A program made the translations under genes and the position numbers. Below the pieces are notes generated by a model, which was given only the letters and a program-made list of their open reading frames with translations, ran no database searches and was not told where the DNA came from. Below are positions 48,640 through 57,124 of a stretch of DNA of 64,000 bases, piece by piece. The stretch spans positions 1-64,000 of the forward strand of contig NZ_JAFHKT010000134.1 in NCBI RefSeq assembly GCF_017052465.1, written 5' to 3'. The stretch's first letter is position 1. Each line of letters opens with the position of its first letter. This DNA comes from Arthrobacter pascens. GTDB taxonomy: Bacteria > Actinomycetota > Actinomycetes > Actinomycetales > Micrococcaceae.

Positions 48640-49251
48640 CAGACGAGTTCCGCATCCCCTCCGTCGCCTCCGAGGAAGCGCGGTTAGTGGCCCTGGCCCA
48701 GGATGACCGCGGATACTACGGAGCCCGGACCGGCGAAGACGCCCCTCTGCGCGCCTACGACGGCAAGCTCTACACAGGTGAGATGCGCGCGGACCTGGAC
48801 ATGGGCGAGTCCTCCACCGTCGGCACCCGCATTCAGGGCCAGAAGAACGCGGCCAAGATCATGGCCGCGATCGAGAAGGCCAAGACCCAGCCGCTGAACC
48901 GGGTCGTCGGCACTGTCGATGCGTCTCACCGGCCGCACCTTCGGTCGCCGGCTCGCCGCCCAGTTCGAGACAATGGAAGGCACCCAAGCTGGCCAAGGCC
49001 GACAGTAAGCCTTTGAACGTCGTGGTCACCGGACCAGTCAAGGGCAGCCCCCCGGCTCCCTGTCCCGCGGCGGAGCCCAGGAACTCATCGAGGCAAAGGG
49101 CGGCAATGCCTCCGGCTGGGTTTCGAAGACCACCGACCTGTTGGTCTGTGGCGAACCCGGGTCCTCGAATTTCCTCAAGACCCAGGAGCTCGGCATCCGC
49201 ATCGTCACCCCAGAAGAGCCAACCCAGAGGATCGAGGACGGCGTGGCGTAG
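48640..49251 (+). pseudogene. Decayed NAD-dependent DNA ligase (LigA-like) C-terminal fragment
   Basis: Pieces in three frames line up with the LigA C terminus. GTRIQGQKNAAKIMAAIEKA, KTQPLNRVV (frame of 48510) continues after a ~2-nt loss near 48912 as LSMRLTGRTFGRRLAAQFET (helix-hairpin-helix-like), then NVVVTGPVKG and, after another shift near 49045, SLSRGGAQELIEAKGGNASG, WVSKTTDLLVCGEPGSSN, FLKTQELGIRIVTPEE: a BRCT domain ending at 49251. No adenylation domain is present. At least two frameshifts, so no intact protein. Confidence 0.7.
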
Positions 49252-49368
49252 CACTGTCTCGTCACAATCCGGGTCTTTCCGTGTCAGCGGGAAGACCGAT
49301 TGTTGTCTGCCCGACGCACTGTAGTCTCTGACAGACGCGCACCAGACGACAAAGAACCAGAGACTCAC

Positions 49369-49824
49369 TTGATCAAAAAGCTCATCCCCGCCATCCTGGC
49401 CGTAGCCCTGCTGTGTGGCTGCTCCACCCCAACACGGTCGGCCACTGCATCCCCCTCGCCGACCGAGTCAGCGGAGGCCGAGACTGCAGCACCGGAAGCG
49501 ATTGCAGCGCCGGAAACGACGGAAGCGTCCTCGGTAGACCTCCCGCCGGCAGCAACAACACTGGCCGAATCACTTGAGACAGCCAAGCAGGATCATGAGT
49601 CCAAGCTTCTGGCCCTTGCTGCAATGATCGATCTCCAGATTCAAGCGAAAAGTGAACTCAAACCTGCAATGCCTGAGGATAAGTGGATCGACCTTGAACT
49701 CCTGAGAATCAACACTATCCTCGGCGCCAAGAATGACAGCATGACTGAGCGCGAAGTCTTCCTAGCAGTCAGGCAGTACACAGCCGCAATCGAGCTGGAA
49801 GCCATCAGCCAGGGTAAAGCGTGA
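49369..49824 (+). CDS. Small lipoprotein in the third dif-flanked cassette
   Basis: 151 residues from a TTG start: LIKKLIPAILAVALLCGC gives a clear lipobox. A long Ser/Ala/Glu/Thr-rich linker (residues ~20-65) is followed by a helical domain (AESLETAKQDHESKLLALAA and REVFLAVRQYTAAIELEAIS). No family recognised. Its stop overlaps the GTG of the HNH gene by 4 bp. Confidence 0.65.
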   Translation: MIKKLIPAILAVALLCGCSTPTRSATASPSPTESAEAETAAPEAIAAPETTEASSVDLPPAATTLAESLETAKQDHESKLLALAAMIDLQIQAKSELKPAMPEDKWIDLELLRINTILGAKNDSMTEREVFLAVRQYTAAIELEAISQGKA

Positions 49825-50567
49825 CCCAGTCCTTCCGCTTCGAGCCGGACCGGTGCGCGAACTGCTTCCAACCCCTGCCAGACGACGAAAAGCACAAGCC
49901 CGCCCTGTTCTGCACCGAGCTATGCAACAGCATTGCCAAGGACGTCAGATACTGGCGCAAGGCGCTTCGGAACGGGAGCCTGCAAGACGATGCCGAGACC
50001 AGGCTCGTGCTGCACACCAGGATCGCCCACCTCCTCGGCGGCGGCTACAACGCCGTGGCCCGCACCATCCCGGCCGGGGTCAGGGCGTTCGTCTTCGGCC
50101 GTGATGAAGTCTGCGTACAGTGCGGCGCGCCCGGCCAGGAGATCGACCACATCGAAGGCGACTCGAACGATCCGGAGAACCTGCAGCTGCTGTGCACCGA
50201 TTGCCACCGTGCCAAGACGGCGACCCATTTCGTCCCTGCCACCGAGGAGCAGAACGCCTTCGTTGACCGGCTGGAGCAGGAGAGGGTCATGCCGGACGAA
50301 CCGTCCCAGCTGTGCGACGACGAAATGTTCTGGCAGCAGGTGGAGCGAATCCTGCGGCCGGAACGGATCAACCGCATCCGCTACGCCGCAACGGGCTTCA
50401 ACCCGGACACTTCCGTCCAGCTCGTGGACCAAATCCGGGCCCTCAAGTACCGTCGTCCCGGCTTCGACGATTCCCTTGAAGACGACCATTCTGCCCGAGG
50501 TCTGGACGACGATTCGGGCTATGGTCCAGACAGCTACTTCGCCAAGGCCATGGCTAGAGACGACTGA
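49821..50567 (+). CDS. HNH endonuclease domain protein
   Basis: 248 residues from a GTG overlapping the lipoprotein stop. An N-terminal CxxC/C...C zinc module (DRCANCFQPL, ALFCTELCNSIAKDV) precedes the HNH core at residues ~98-133: VCVQCGAPGQEIDHIEGDSN, DPENLQLLCTDCHRAKT, with the DH of EIDHIEGD, the NLQLLC asparagine and the final CHRAK. It probably nicks or cuts DNA. The C-terminal third is acidic. Context (a lipoprotein and a dif-like site directly downstream) suggests cargo of a mobile cassette or defence function, unproven. Confidence 0.82.
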   Translation: MTQSFRFEPDRCANCFQPLPDDEKHKPALFCTELCNSIAKDVRYWRKALRNGSLQDDAETRLVLHTRIAHLLGGGYNAVARTIPAGVRAFVFGRDEVCVQCGAPGQEIDHIEGDSNDPENLQLLCTDCHRAKTATHFVPATEEQNAFVDRLEQERVMPDEPSQLCDDEMFWQQVERILRPERINRIRYAATGFNPDTSVQLVDQIRALKYRRPGFDDSLEDDHSARGLDDDSGYGPDSYFAKAMARDD

Positions 50568-50612
50568 CCGCGGGGAGCAAGTGCGGACTTCCGCACACAT
50601 ACCACTCCCCCA

Positions 50613-50640
50613 GCTTTACGAAATCACGGTTATCGGCGTT
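50613..50640 (-). other. dif-like Xer-type recombination site 4 (inverted)
   Basis: Read on the minus strand: left arm AACGCCGATAA, centre CCGTGA, right arm TTTCGTAAAGC. It lies 45 bp past the HNH gene and marks the right edge of the ~5.4-kb cassette array. The rest of the 50568-51095 gap shows no credible gene; short frames there lack ribosome sites. Confidence 0.65.
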
Positions 50641-51095
50641 TAGAAAATGGCCGGCGGCCGGCTTCAGAAGGGGCTATTTTTCCTCCTGGGCTCGGAGGCG
50701 GCGAGTGCTGGCCGGGGCGGCTTTGGAAGCGCCGGATGGCAAGGACGCCAGTGTTAGCTATCTCGGCTTGGAGAACTCACGCACTCTTGAAAGTCGGCCA
50801 TGAGCTGGTTGGATCGGCAGGGCACGAGGCGGTTGCTGGACATCGAGCAAAAGCAAGGCTCCCCGCCGATCTCTCTCCCTCCCCAGGTTTATAGCCAGCG
50901 CGTGCGTCCCTTGTGCAAGAACGCCTGCAAAGCCCGACTCTGCGCCCGGATGATCTCCTAGCGCGGCGGACCGTAGCAAAAGTGAATGCTATGCCAATTA
51001 CAAGAAATTTGGCCGTTGTCTTATGTTTCGGCTCCTTCTACGCTGATTTCAAACGTCTGCAAGGTGACGAAAGACTTTAGACAAGGAGCAACACT

Positions 51096-52409
51096 TTGGC
51101 CATCTACATCAAGCAAGCCGCGAAGCCGTCCATTGCGGGGCAGTCCAGCGCCTCGGTCCGGGAAACTGTGGAATCGGTTATTGCCGATATTCGAGATCGG
51201 GGTGACGAGGCGGTGCGGGAATATTCGGAGAAGTTTGACCGCTGGTCTCCTTCATCGTTCAGGCTCAACGCGCAGCAGATCCAAGAGGCAATCGCGAGGG
51301 TGCCTGCCCAAACCATCGCTGATATTCGGACTGCTCAGGAAAACGTGCGGCGGTTTGCCGAACTACAGCGTGATTCCCTTAAGGACTTTGAGGCAGAAGT
51401 TCAGCCCGGGGTTTTCCTCGGTCAGAAAAATATCCCAGTGAATGCGGTCGGTGCCTATATCCCTGGCGGCAGATATCCCCTGTTGGCGTCGGCGCACATG
51501 ACAATCGTGACTGCCAAGGTTGCCGGCGTGAAGCGTGTCGCGGCCGCGACGCCTGCGCCTAACGGAGTGATTCCGGATGCTTCGATCGCCGCCATTCATC
51601 TTGCCGGTGCGGATGAAATCTATCTTCTTGGAGGAGTGCAGGCCATTGCTTCGCTGGCGGTTGGTACGGAGTCCGTTCCCGCCGTTGACGTCATTGTCGG
51701 CCCGGGAAATGCATATGTGGCTGAAGCCAAACGCCAACTCTTTGGCGAAGTAGGCATCGACCTCTTTGCTGGTCCAACAGAGGTTCTGATTCTTACAGAT
51801 GAGACGGCTGATCCATTTCTCACTGTCGTGGACCTTCTTAGCCAGGCCGAGCACGGGCCTGACTCCCCGGCAGTTCTCGTGACTACATCGTCTGCTGTGG
51901 CCGAAGCGGTGATTGATGAGGTTGATCGTCAGCTGGTACACCTTCCCACCCGAGACGTTGCAGGTGTAGCGTGGCGCGACCACGGCGAGGTTATCCTCGC
52001 TGACTCCCTCGAAGAGGCCTACGAGATCTCTGACAAGTACGCCAGCGAACATGTCCAGGTGTTCACAAGGGACGTGCGGCACGCCCTGGAAAACCTGACA
52101 AACTACGGGGCTCTCTTCCTTGGCGAGAACACGTGCGTGTCATACGGGGACAAGATCATCGGCACGAACCACGTATTGCCGACACGTCTGGCATCGCGAT
52201 ACACAGGCGGACTCTGGGTGGGGAAATTCCTCAAAACGGTCACGTACCAAGAAGTCACTAACCCGGAGGCATCAGCTGAGCTCGGAGTCCTTCTGGGGCG
52301 CGCAGCACGGGCAGAGAACTTCGAAGGGCATGCCCGCTCCGGAGATGCCCGAGCTGCCCGCGTCAGCGGAGTATGGCCCGAGTGGGCGCTTTCCAACCAG
52401 ACTGCTTAG
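51096..52409 (+). CDS. Histidinol-dehydrogenase family enzyme, HpsN-like clade
   Basis: 437 residues from a TTG behind AAGGAG. HisD zinc and catalytic residues are retained: LLSQAEHG (Gln/His ligands, ~251), ASEHVQV (Glu-His pair, ~318), YGDKIIGTNHVLPT (Asp ligand, ~350) and EGHARSGDAR (His ligand, ~410). The YGDK and RYTGGLWVGKFLKTVTYQ signatures resemble HpsN sulfopropanediol dehydrogenase relatives rather than biosynthetic HisD. Such enzymes oxidise a primary alcohol to the acid in two NAD steps. No sulfolactate lyase is nearby, so the substrate here is open; first gene of a catabolic cluster. Confidence 0.88.
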   Translation: MAIYIKQAAKPSIAGQSSASVRETVESVIADIRDRGDEAVREYSEKFDRWSPSSFRLNAQQIQEAIARVPAQTIADIRTAQENVRRFAELQRDSLKDFEAEVQPGVFLGQKNIPVNAVGAYIPGGRYPLLASAHMTIVTAKVAGVKRVAAATPAPNGVIPDASIAAIHLAGADEIYLLGGVQAIASLAVGTESVPAVDVIVGPGNAYVAEAKRQLFGEVGIDLFAGPTEVLILTDETADPFLTVVDLLSQAEHGPDSPAVLVTTSSAVAEAVIDEVDRQLVHLPTRDVAGVAWRDHGEVILADSLEEAYEISDKYASEHVQVFTRDVRHALENLTNYGALFLGENTCVSYGDKIIGTNHVLPTRLASRYTGGLWVGKFLKTVTYQEVTNPEASAELGVLLGRAARAENFEGHARSGDARAARVSGVWPEWALSNQTA

Positions 52410-52413
52410 CAAG

Positions 52414-53817
52414 GTGAGTACGGTAACGAGGCGGGAGCACGACCTGCTCGGGGGCCGCGATGTCCCCGGGCAGGTCCTATGGGGCATCCACACGCTCAGA
52501 GCCATTGAAAACTTTCCGCTCCCTGCAGAGCCGGTCGGTTCCTATAGGGATCTGGTCAGAGCATTAGGAATGGTCAAGAAGGCTGCTGCGATCAGCAATG
52601 CTGAACTCGGGCTACTGCCTCAGCGGCTGGCCGCTGCCATCGAATCTGCCTGCGACCTGGTGATCGCCGGTGCCCTGGACGACCAGTTCCCGGTCAGCAT
52701 GATCCAGGGTGGGGCCGGCACTTCGACGAACATGAACGCCAACGAAGTGATTGCTAACGCCGCCCTCGAGATTCTGGGACACCCCCGCGGGGCCTACGAT
52801 GTGCTTAACCCTAATGAGCACGTGAACCTGGGTCAGTCCACGAATGACGTCTACCCCACAGCGGTGAAACTGGCCGCCATCATGGCAAGCAGGTCACTAT
52901 TGGCGGCATTGTTGGAACTGCAGGAGGAGTTTGCAGAGAAGGCGCGCGAGTTCGACCACATCATCAAAATTGGTCGAACCCAACTCCAGGACGCGGTTCC
53001 CATGACTCTTGGCCAGGAGTTCCGCTCGTACGAAGTCATGGTTGGAGAAGACATCGCACGTCTTCGCGAAGCATTGGTTCACCTTCACGAGATAAATCTT
53101 GGTGCAACGGCAATCGGAACCGGATTGAACGCACACCCTGCTTATGCCGCCTTGGCGCGGGAAAAGCTCGAAAAATTAACCGGTCTGCCCCTGACAACGG
53201 CTCCGAATCTGGTTGAGGCAACCCAGGATTGCGGCTCGTTTGTGCTGTTGTCAGGGACACTAAAGCGCACAGCAATCAAGCTCTCGAAAATTTGCAATGA
53301 CTTGCGCCTGCTCTCCTCGGGCCCGCGGGCTGGCCTGGCTGAGATCTCTCTGCCACCCCGGCAAGCTGGCTCCAGCATCATGCCCGGCAAAGTCAACCCG
53401 GTCATACCGGAATTCGTCAACCAGGTCGCCTTCGAGATCATCGGCAATGACATGACCATCTCTATGGCTGCCGAAGCCGGGCAGTTGCAGCTGAACGCGT
53501 TCGAACCCATAATCGCGAGCAGCCTTTTCCGAGGGATAGCCCACCTAACGGTGGCTGTCGGTTCACTATCGGAGCACTGCATCGCAGGTATAACAGCACA
53601 CGAGCAGCATCTGCGCTCGATGGCTGAGAGCAGCATAGGGCTCGTGACAGTCTTCAGCCCGATCATCGGATACACGGAAGCCTCACGGATTGCTGCTGAA
53701 GCAATGACGTCAGGTCGCTTCGTCACTGATCTCATTGTCAGTCATGGATTCTTATCCCTGGAAGAAACACACCGCATCCTCGCGAATTGCCTATTAAGGG
53801 AATCTGAGCATGCCTGA
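52414..53817 (+). CDS. Aspartase/fumarase superfamily lyase (AspA-like)
   Basis: 467 residues. The superfamily signature is GSSIMPGKVNPVIPEFVNQV (~residue 319), with FPVSMIQGGAGTSTNMNANE and HVNLGQSTNDVYPTAVKLAA also matching aspartate ammonia-lyase. It starts with REHDLLGGRDVPGQVLWGIH, the AspA opening. The GTG at 52414 is four bases after the previous stop; the frame is open upstream within that gene but without similarity. Likely cleaves C-N bonds of aspartate or an N-substituted analogue; co-transcribed with the HpsN-like gene. Confidence 0.88.
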   Translation: MSTVTRREHDLLGGRDVPGQVLWGIHTLRAIENFPLPAEPVGSYRDLVRALGMVKKAAAISNAELGLLPQRLAAAIESACDLVIAGALDDQFPVSMIQGGAGTSTNMNANEVIANAALEILGHPRGAYDVLNPNEHVNLGQSTNDVYPTAVKLAAIMASRSLLAALLELQEEFAEKAREFDHIIKIGRTQLQDAVPMTLGQEFRSYEVMVGEDIARLREALVHLHEINLGATAIGTGLNAHPAYAALAREKLEKLTGLPLTTAPNLVEATQDCGSFVLLSGTLKRTAIKLSKICNDLRLLSSGPRAGLAEISLPPRQAGSSIMPGKVNPVIPEFVNQVAFEIIGNDMTISMAAEAGQLQLNAFEPIIASSLFRGIAHLTVAVGSLSEHCIAGITAHEQHLRSMAESSIGLVTVFSPIIGYTEASRIAAEAMTSGRFVTDLIVSHGFLSLEETHRILANCLLRESEHA

Positions 53818-54277
53818 CACAGCAGCGCCGGGACGCTTCAGGCGCCAACCCGCGCCCAGTTAATCGCCCGTTCGGGTGGGACGACTTACGCTCAATGTCT
53901 GAAGGAGTAGCCCCATGTCCTCGATTGAACACTCCGTACTGTTTCATGACCCACTGTCGGCTCCGCCGCCTCAGGAGCGGCCCGCCAGATCCTTCCCAAG
54001 AAGACATCGAAGCACGCCAGCAGCGGATGGGCCTGCGCCGTCGGGCGTGTCCAGGAGGCCGCAAGCTGTGGCCGAGGTGCTGAGAGACCTCAGGGCTCTG
54101 CAAAGCAGTTGTTTGATCCAGGGCCGGTCGGCTCCTCCCGAGGCCTCTGGAGAGTCCCCCGCTGCAGGACAGGTGCCCAGTTCAGGACGCGTGGCGCAGT
54201 CTGCTTCGATCAGGCGTTGATTTTCGGGTCTGAGATTGTGCGGTCAGTGTGCGTGGTCTGCCTGATCAGGGCTGAGG
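53818..54277. other. 460-bp interval without a supportable gene
   Basis: An ATG at 53915 behind GAAGGAG opens a 101-codon frame (MSSIEHSVLFHDPLSAPPP...) that soon becomes Pro/Arg/Ser-rich and resembles no family; a neighbouring frame reads GPPDPSQEDIEARQQRMGLR. It may be a decayed gene start. Nothing else was recognised. Confidence 0.4.
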
Positions 54278-55240
54278 CTACCCCAGAAACCGCTGGAGAT
54301 GGCCATCAATGGGAATCAGTTCGACGGTGCCCGCATTTGTTTTTGCGTGCGCAACCAGGGCTGAGAACGCCAGCTTGGCCATCTCCCTGGTTGCCGGTGA
54401 CAGGCTCATTCCACGACGTTTCACGAGTGCCAGGGTGTCGTACATCGGTTCAGCCATAGAGACGACCTTCAGTCCTCGTGGTTCAACTTCAGAGGCAACT
54501 GCCGAACGACAGACGATGGTGTCCCCGAAACCTTCTGCCACAAGAGCCAAGGCCGTTGACAAGTATTCGACTTCTATTTTTGGCTCCAGAGTCAACCCGC
54601 CAAGTTGTGCCCGGTCATTGAGCTGACGGCGCGCGGGGTCCGTTTTGGCGTAATGGGCATCGTATAAAACCAGCGGCGCTGCCGCGATATCGGCAATCGA
54701 AGGTGTCTTTTGGGCGCGGAGCTCGTCGGCGGTTACATAGACGATCTCGTCTCGTGCCAAGGGTAAGACGTCCAGTTCCTCGTCATCTATGGGGAGGGTC
54801 ACCAAGCCTGCGTCGAGCTGTCCGCTGGTAACGTCGCGGGCTGTCTCCCAGCTGTTTTGTCCGACGAGACGGATTCGAACTTTTGGGTGAGCCAGGTGAA
54901 AGTTCTTGGCCAGATCGGTACGAAGGTAGAACTCGGCATTGCGCAGCAAGCCGAACGTTGCAGTGCCTCCACCGAGTGATTGAACGGCGCGCACGGCACT
55001 TGCACCCATCTGCGAAGCCAAGACGGATTGGCGCGCGAAGGGAAGGAGCTCCTCCCCCTCGGCAGTAAGGACGAGTTTCCTGGCTCCCCGCTGAAAGAGC
55101 TTGGCATCGAGTTCTGCTTCCAGCCGCCTTATCAGATCTGAAATGGCCGGCTGGCTCATCTTGAGGTCCGCTGCCGCGCCGGTGAAGGTGCCGGTGGCAA
55201 CTGCTGCCACGAATGCTTCCAGTTGATTAAGAGTGGCCAT
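54278..55240 (-). CDS. LysR family regulator of the catabolic cluster
   Basis: 320 residues. The N-terminal winged helix reads LNQLEAFVAAVATGTFTGAA, DLKMSQPAISDLIRRLEAEL; the effector domain carries GGGTATFGLLRNAEFYLRTD and VTADELRAQKTPSIADIAAA. ATG at 55240 is the normal LysR start (MATLNQLEAF); 55276 is an alternative. It is divergent from the APC permease, with a 24-bp near-perfect palindrome between them, and sits inside the 51-61 kb cluster that it probably controls. Confidence 0.92.
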   Translation of the reverse strand: MATLNQLEAFVAAVATGTFTGAAADLKMSQPAISDLIRRLEAELDAKLFQRGARKLVLTAEGEELLPFARQSVLASQMGASAVRAVQSLGGGTATFGLLRNAEFYLRTDLAKNFHLAHPKVRIRLVGQNSWETARDVTSGQLDAGLVTLPIDDEELDVLPLARDEIVYVTADELRAQKTPSIADIAAAPLVLYDAHYAKTDPARRQLNDRAQLGGLTLEPKIEVEYLSTALALVAEGFGDTIVCRSAVASEVEPRGLKVVSMAEPMYDTLALVKRRGMSLSPATREMAKLAFSALVAHAKTNAGTVELIPIDGHLQRFLG

Positions 55241-55280
55241 GAAGCTCTCCCGAAGTACTTGGCATAAGTAAAGCATATGG

Positions 55281-55304
55281 CAAGTACGAGATATCTGGTA
55301 CTTG
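55281..55304. promoter_or_regulatory. Near-perfect palindromic operator between LysR and the permease
   Basis: CAAGTAC, 10-bp centre GAGATATCTG, GTACTTG: arms are exact complements and the centre is symmetric except for one base pair. Lies 40 bp upstream of the LysR start. A related half-site (AGTACTTGG) occurs at 55254 and an AAGTACAAGG-type element at about 57041, before the alcohol dehydrogenase. Likely LysR binding site. Confidence 0.65.
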
Positions 55305-55476
55305 AGCTATGGAAGTGATGCTGACAACATTTCTAAAAGGCTGATGTTGCTGCTGTGCCGCTATCCCTTCGGCGGCGAGCCCGTATGAACACAAGAAGTC
55401 GGATTCGGAGCCAGCATCCAGTCGCATTGGGCGACAGGCGACAACGGCTCTGACTTTCGTCTCACAGGAGAAAAGT

Positions 55477-57015
55477 ATGAAAAAGGAACTAACCCCCGAC
55501 CAGGGACCGGCTGTCCTGCCGGCTCCGGATAGCGACGCAGATGAAAATCAGCGCCTCCGGGAATTTGGCTACACGCCCCAGCTCGATCGCTCAATCGGTC
55601 GGCTCTCATCGTTTGCTATTGGCTTCGCTTGCATCAGTGCGACGACTGCTGTGTTCTCGAGCTTCCAGGCCGGCTACTTCGCCGCGGGCGGCCCGTTCGT
55701 GTGGACCATGCTTCTGGCCTTGTTTGTCTTCGGCCTGTGGGCACTCATTGCCGCAGACCTGGCGGCCAAAATGCCCCTGGCCGGCTACGCATACCAGTGG
55801 ACAAGCCGTATCAATGGATCGAATCTCGGCTGGTTTACCGGCTTCATTGCCATCATCGGATGGATCTCTGCTACGACAAGCGTTGCCTACACGTTTGCGG
55901 GATACATCGGATATGTCTTTGGATGGGAGCAGTCCCCAACTCAGCAGGTTCTAACCACTGTTGTCGTGATCACCGTCTGTACCCTGGTTGTGGCGTACGG
56001 CGTGCGTCTGACGACCTTCCTAAACAACATCGGCGTCAGTCTGGAAATCGTCGTCACAGTCGGTGCCACGCTGGTTGTGGCTGCCGTTGCCCTGCTGGTC
56101 CCGGAGAACCATCAGCCATTCAGCGTCCTCTTCACGGAACCCGGCACGGACGACCCGACTCCTTTCATCATCATCTGGTTGGTCGCGGCTCTAGGTCCCT
56201 TCTTCGGGATGATCGGCGTCGAGGCAAGCGCGGATGTGGCTGAAGAGACAAAGAACGCCCGGCGTGTGATTCCAAAGACCATGTTCTACGCCCTGCTGGC
56301 CTCCTTCGTCATTGAGCTGACGATGTATATCGTCTACGTCCTCGCCATCAAAGACCCCGAAGCAGTAGCAAACGCCACAGGCTTCCCTATCGGTGAAATC
56401 CTCTCGGGTCAACTCGGGCCCGTATTCGCGAAGATCATCATTGCCATTGCTCTGACCAACATCTTCGCGTGCCTTCTCACTGATGTGCTGCTGGCGACCC
56501 GCCTCATCTATTCGCTCTCCCGCGACAACATGCTGCCGTTCTCCCGCAGCCTCCGGCACGTGGCACCCCGCAGGAAATCCCCCACAGCTGCTGTTTTGAC
56601 CGTGGGAGCGGTGGCGATTCTCCTGACAATGTCGGCCCTGCTCAGCACCCAGACCTTCTTCTACTTCCTGGGGGTCTGCAATTTGTCCTTCTTCGCCGTT
56701 TACATCCTCCAGACGGGCGGTCTGATCGTCGGCCTGAAACGCAACCGCATCCCTGCGCCCGAAAAGGGGACGTTCGATCTCGGCCGGTGGCGCTTGCCGC
56801 TCTACATCCTCGGGCTCATCTGCTTCCTGATCATCGAGGCGGGCCTCATCCTCCTCCCGCAATTCGCCGGCAACGGATGGGTATTCCTGGGCGTCGTCGC
56901 CGTAGCAGGGCTGTGGTGGCTGCTTGTCCTTCGCGGGCGGCTCGCTACGGGTGAGGCCGGACCAATGTACGCCGCAAACCACCCCGAGGAATTCGCCGAG
57001 AAAACCTTGGCATAA
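55477..57015 (+). CDS. APC superfamily amino acid/amine permease
   Basis: 512 residues with about 12 transmembrane helices. It starts with a hydrophilic tail, then FGYTPQLDRSIGRLSSFAIG and the unwound first helix FACISATTAVFSSFQAGYFA; the GFIAIIGWISATTSVAYTFA segment and GVEASADVAEETKNARRVIP match APC amino acid/polyamine permeases (GABA- and ethanolamine-permease type). CAGGAGAAAAGT gives a good ribosome site. Probably imports the substrate of the cluster. Confidence 0.88.
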   Translation: MKKELTPDQGPAVLPAPDSDADENQRLREFGYTPQLDRSIGRLSSFAIGFACISATTAVFSSFQAGYFAAGGPFVWTMLLALFVFGLWALIAADLAAKMPLAGYAYQWTSRINGSNLGWFTGFIAIIGWISATTSVAYTFAGYIGYVFGWEQSPTQQVLTTVVVITVCTLVVAYGVRLTTFLNNIGVSLEIVVTVGATLVVAAVALLVPENHQPFSVLFTEPGTDDPTPFIIIWLVAALGPFFGMIGVEASADVAEETKNARRVIPKTMFYALLASFVIELTMYIVYVLAIKDPEAVANATGFPIGEILSGQLGPVFAKIIIAIALTNIFACLLTDVLLATRLIYSLSRDNMLPFSRSLRHVAPRRKSPTAAVLTVGAVAILLTMSALLSTQTFFYFLGVCNLSFFAVYILQTGGLIVGLKRNRIPAPEKGTFDLGRWRLPLYILGLICFLIIEAGLILLPQFAGNGWVFLGVVAVAGLWWLLVLRGRLATGEAGPMYAANHPEEFAEKTLA

Positions 57016-57124
57016 CTCGAGCTTATGTAATCAACAAGAAAACCTTGTACTTACTTTTTCCCCGTGAGGCTTTATGCTCTACGTGCGCGGGAAAGAAGAA
57101 CACCCAAATTGAATTGGAGAAGTA

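Noticed and set aside
45194..50640. Prophage or integrase-bearing island
   Set aside because: No integrase, terminase, capsid or replication gene is present. The dif-like sites explain the boundaries better.
50758..50979. 73-codon minus-strand frame in the gap after site 4
   Set aside because: Starts without a ribosome site and the composition looks non-coding.
57009..57035. CATAACTCGAGCTTATG as a fifth dif-like site
   Set aside because: The inner CATAA/TTATG symmetry fits, but the centre is 7 bp and the outer arms do not match the other four.
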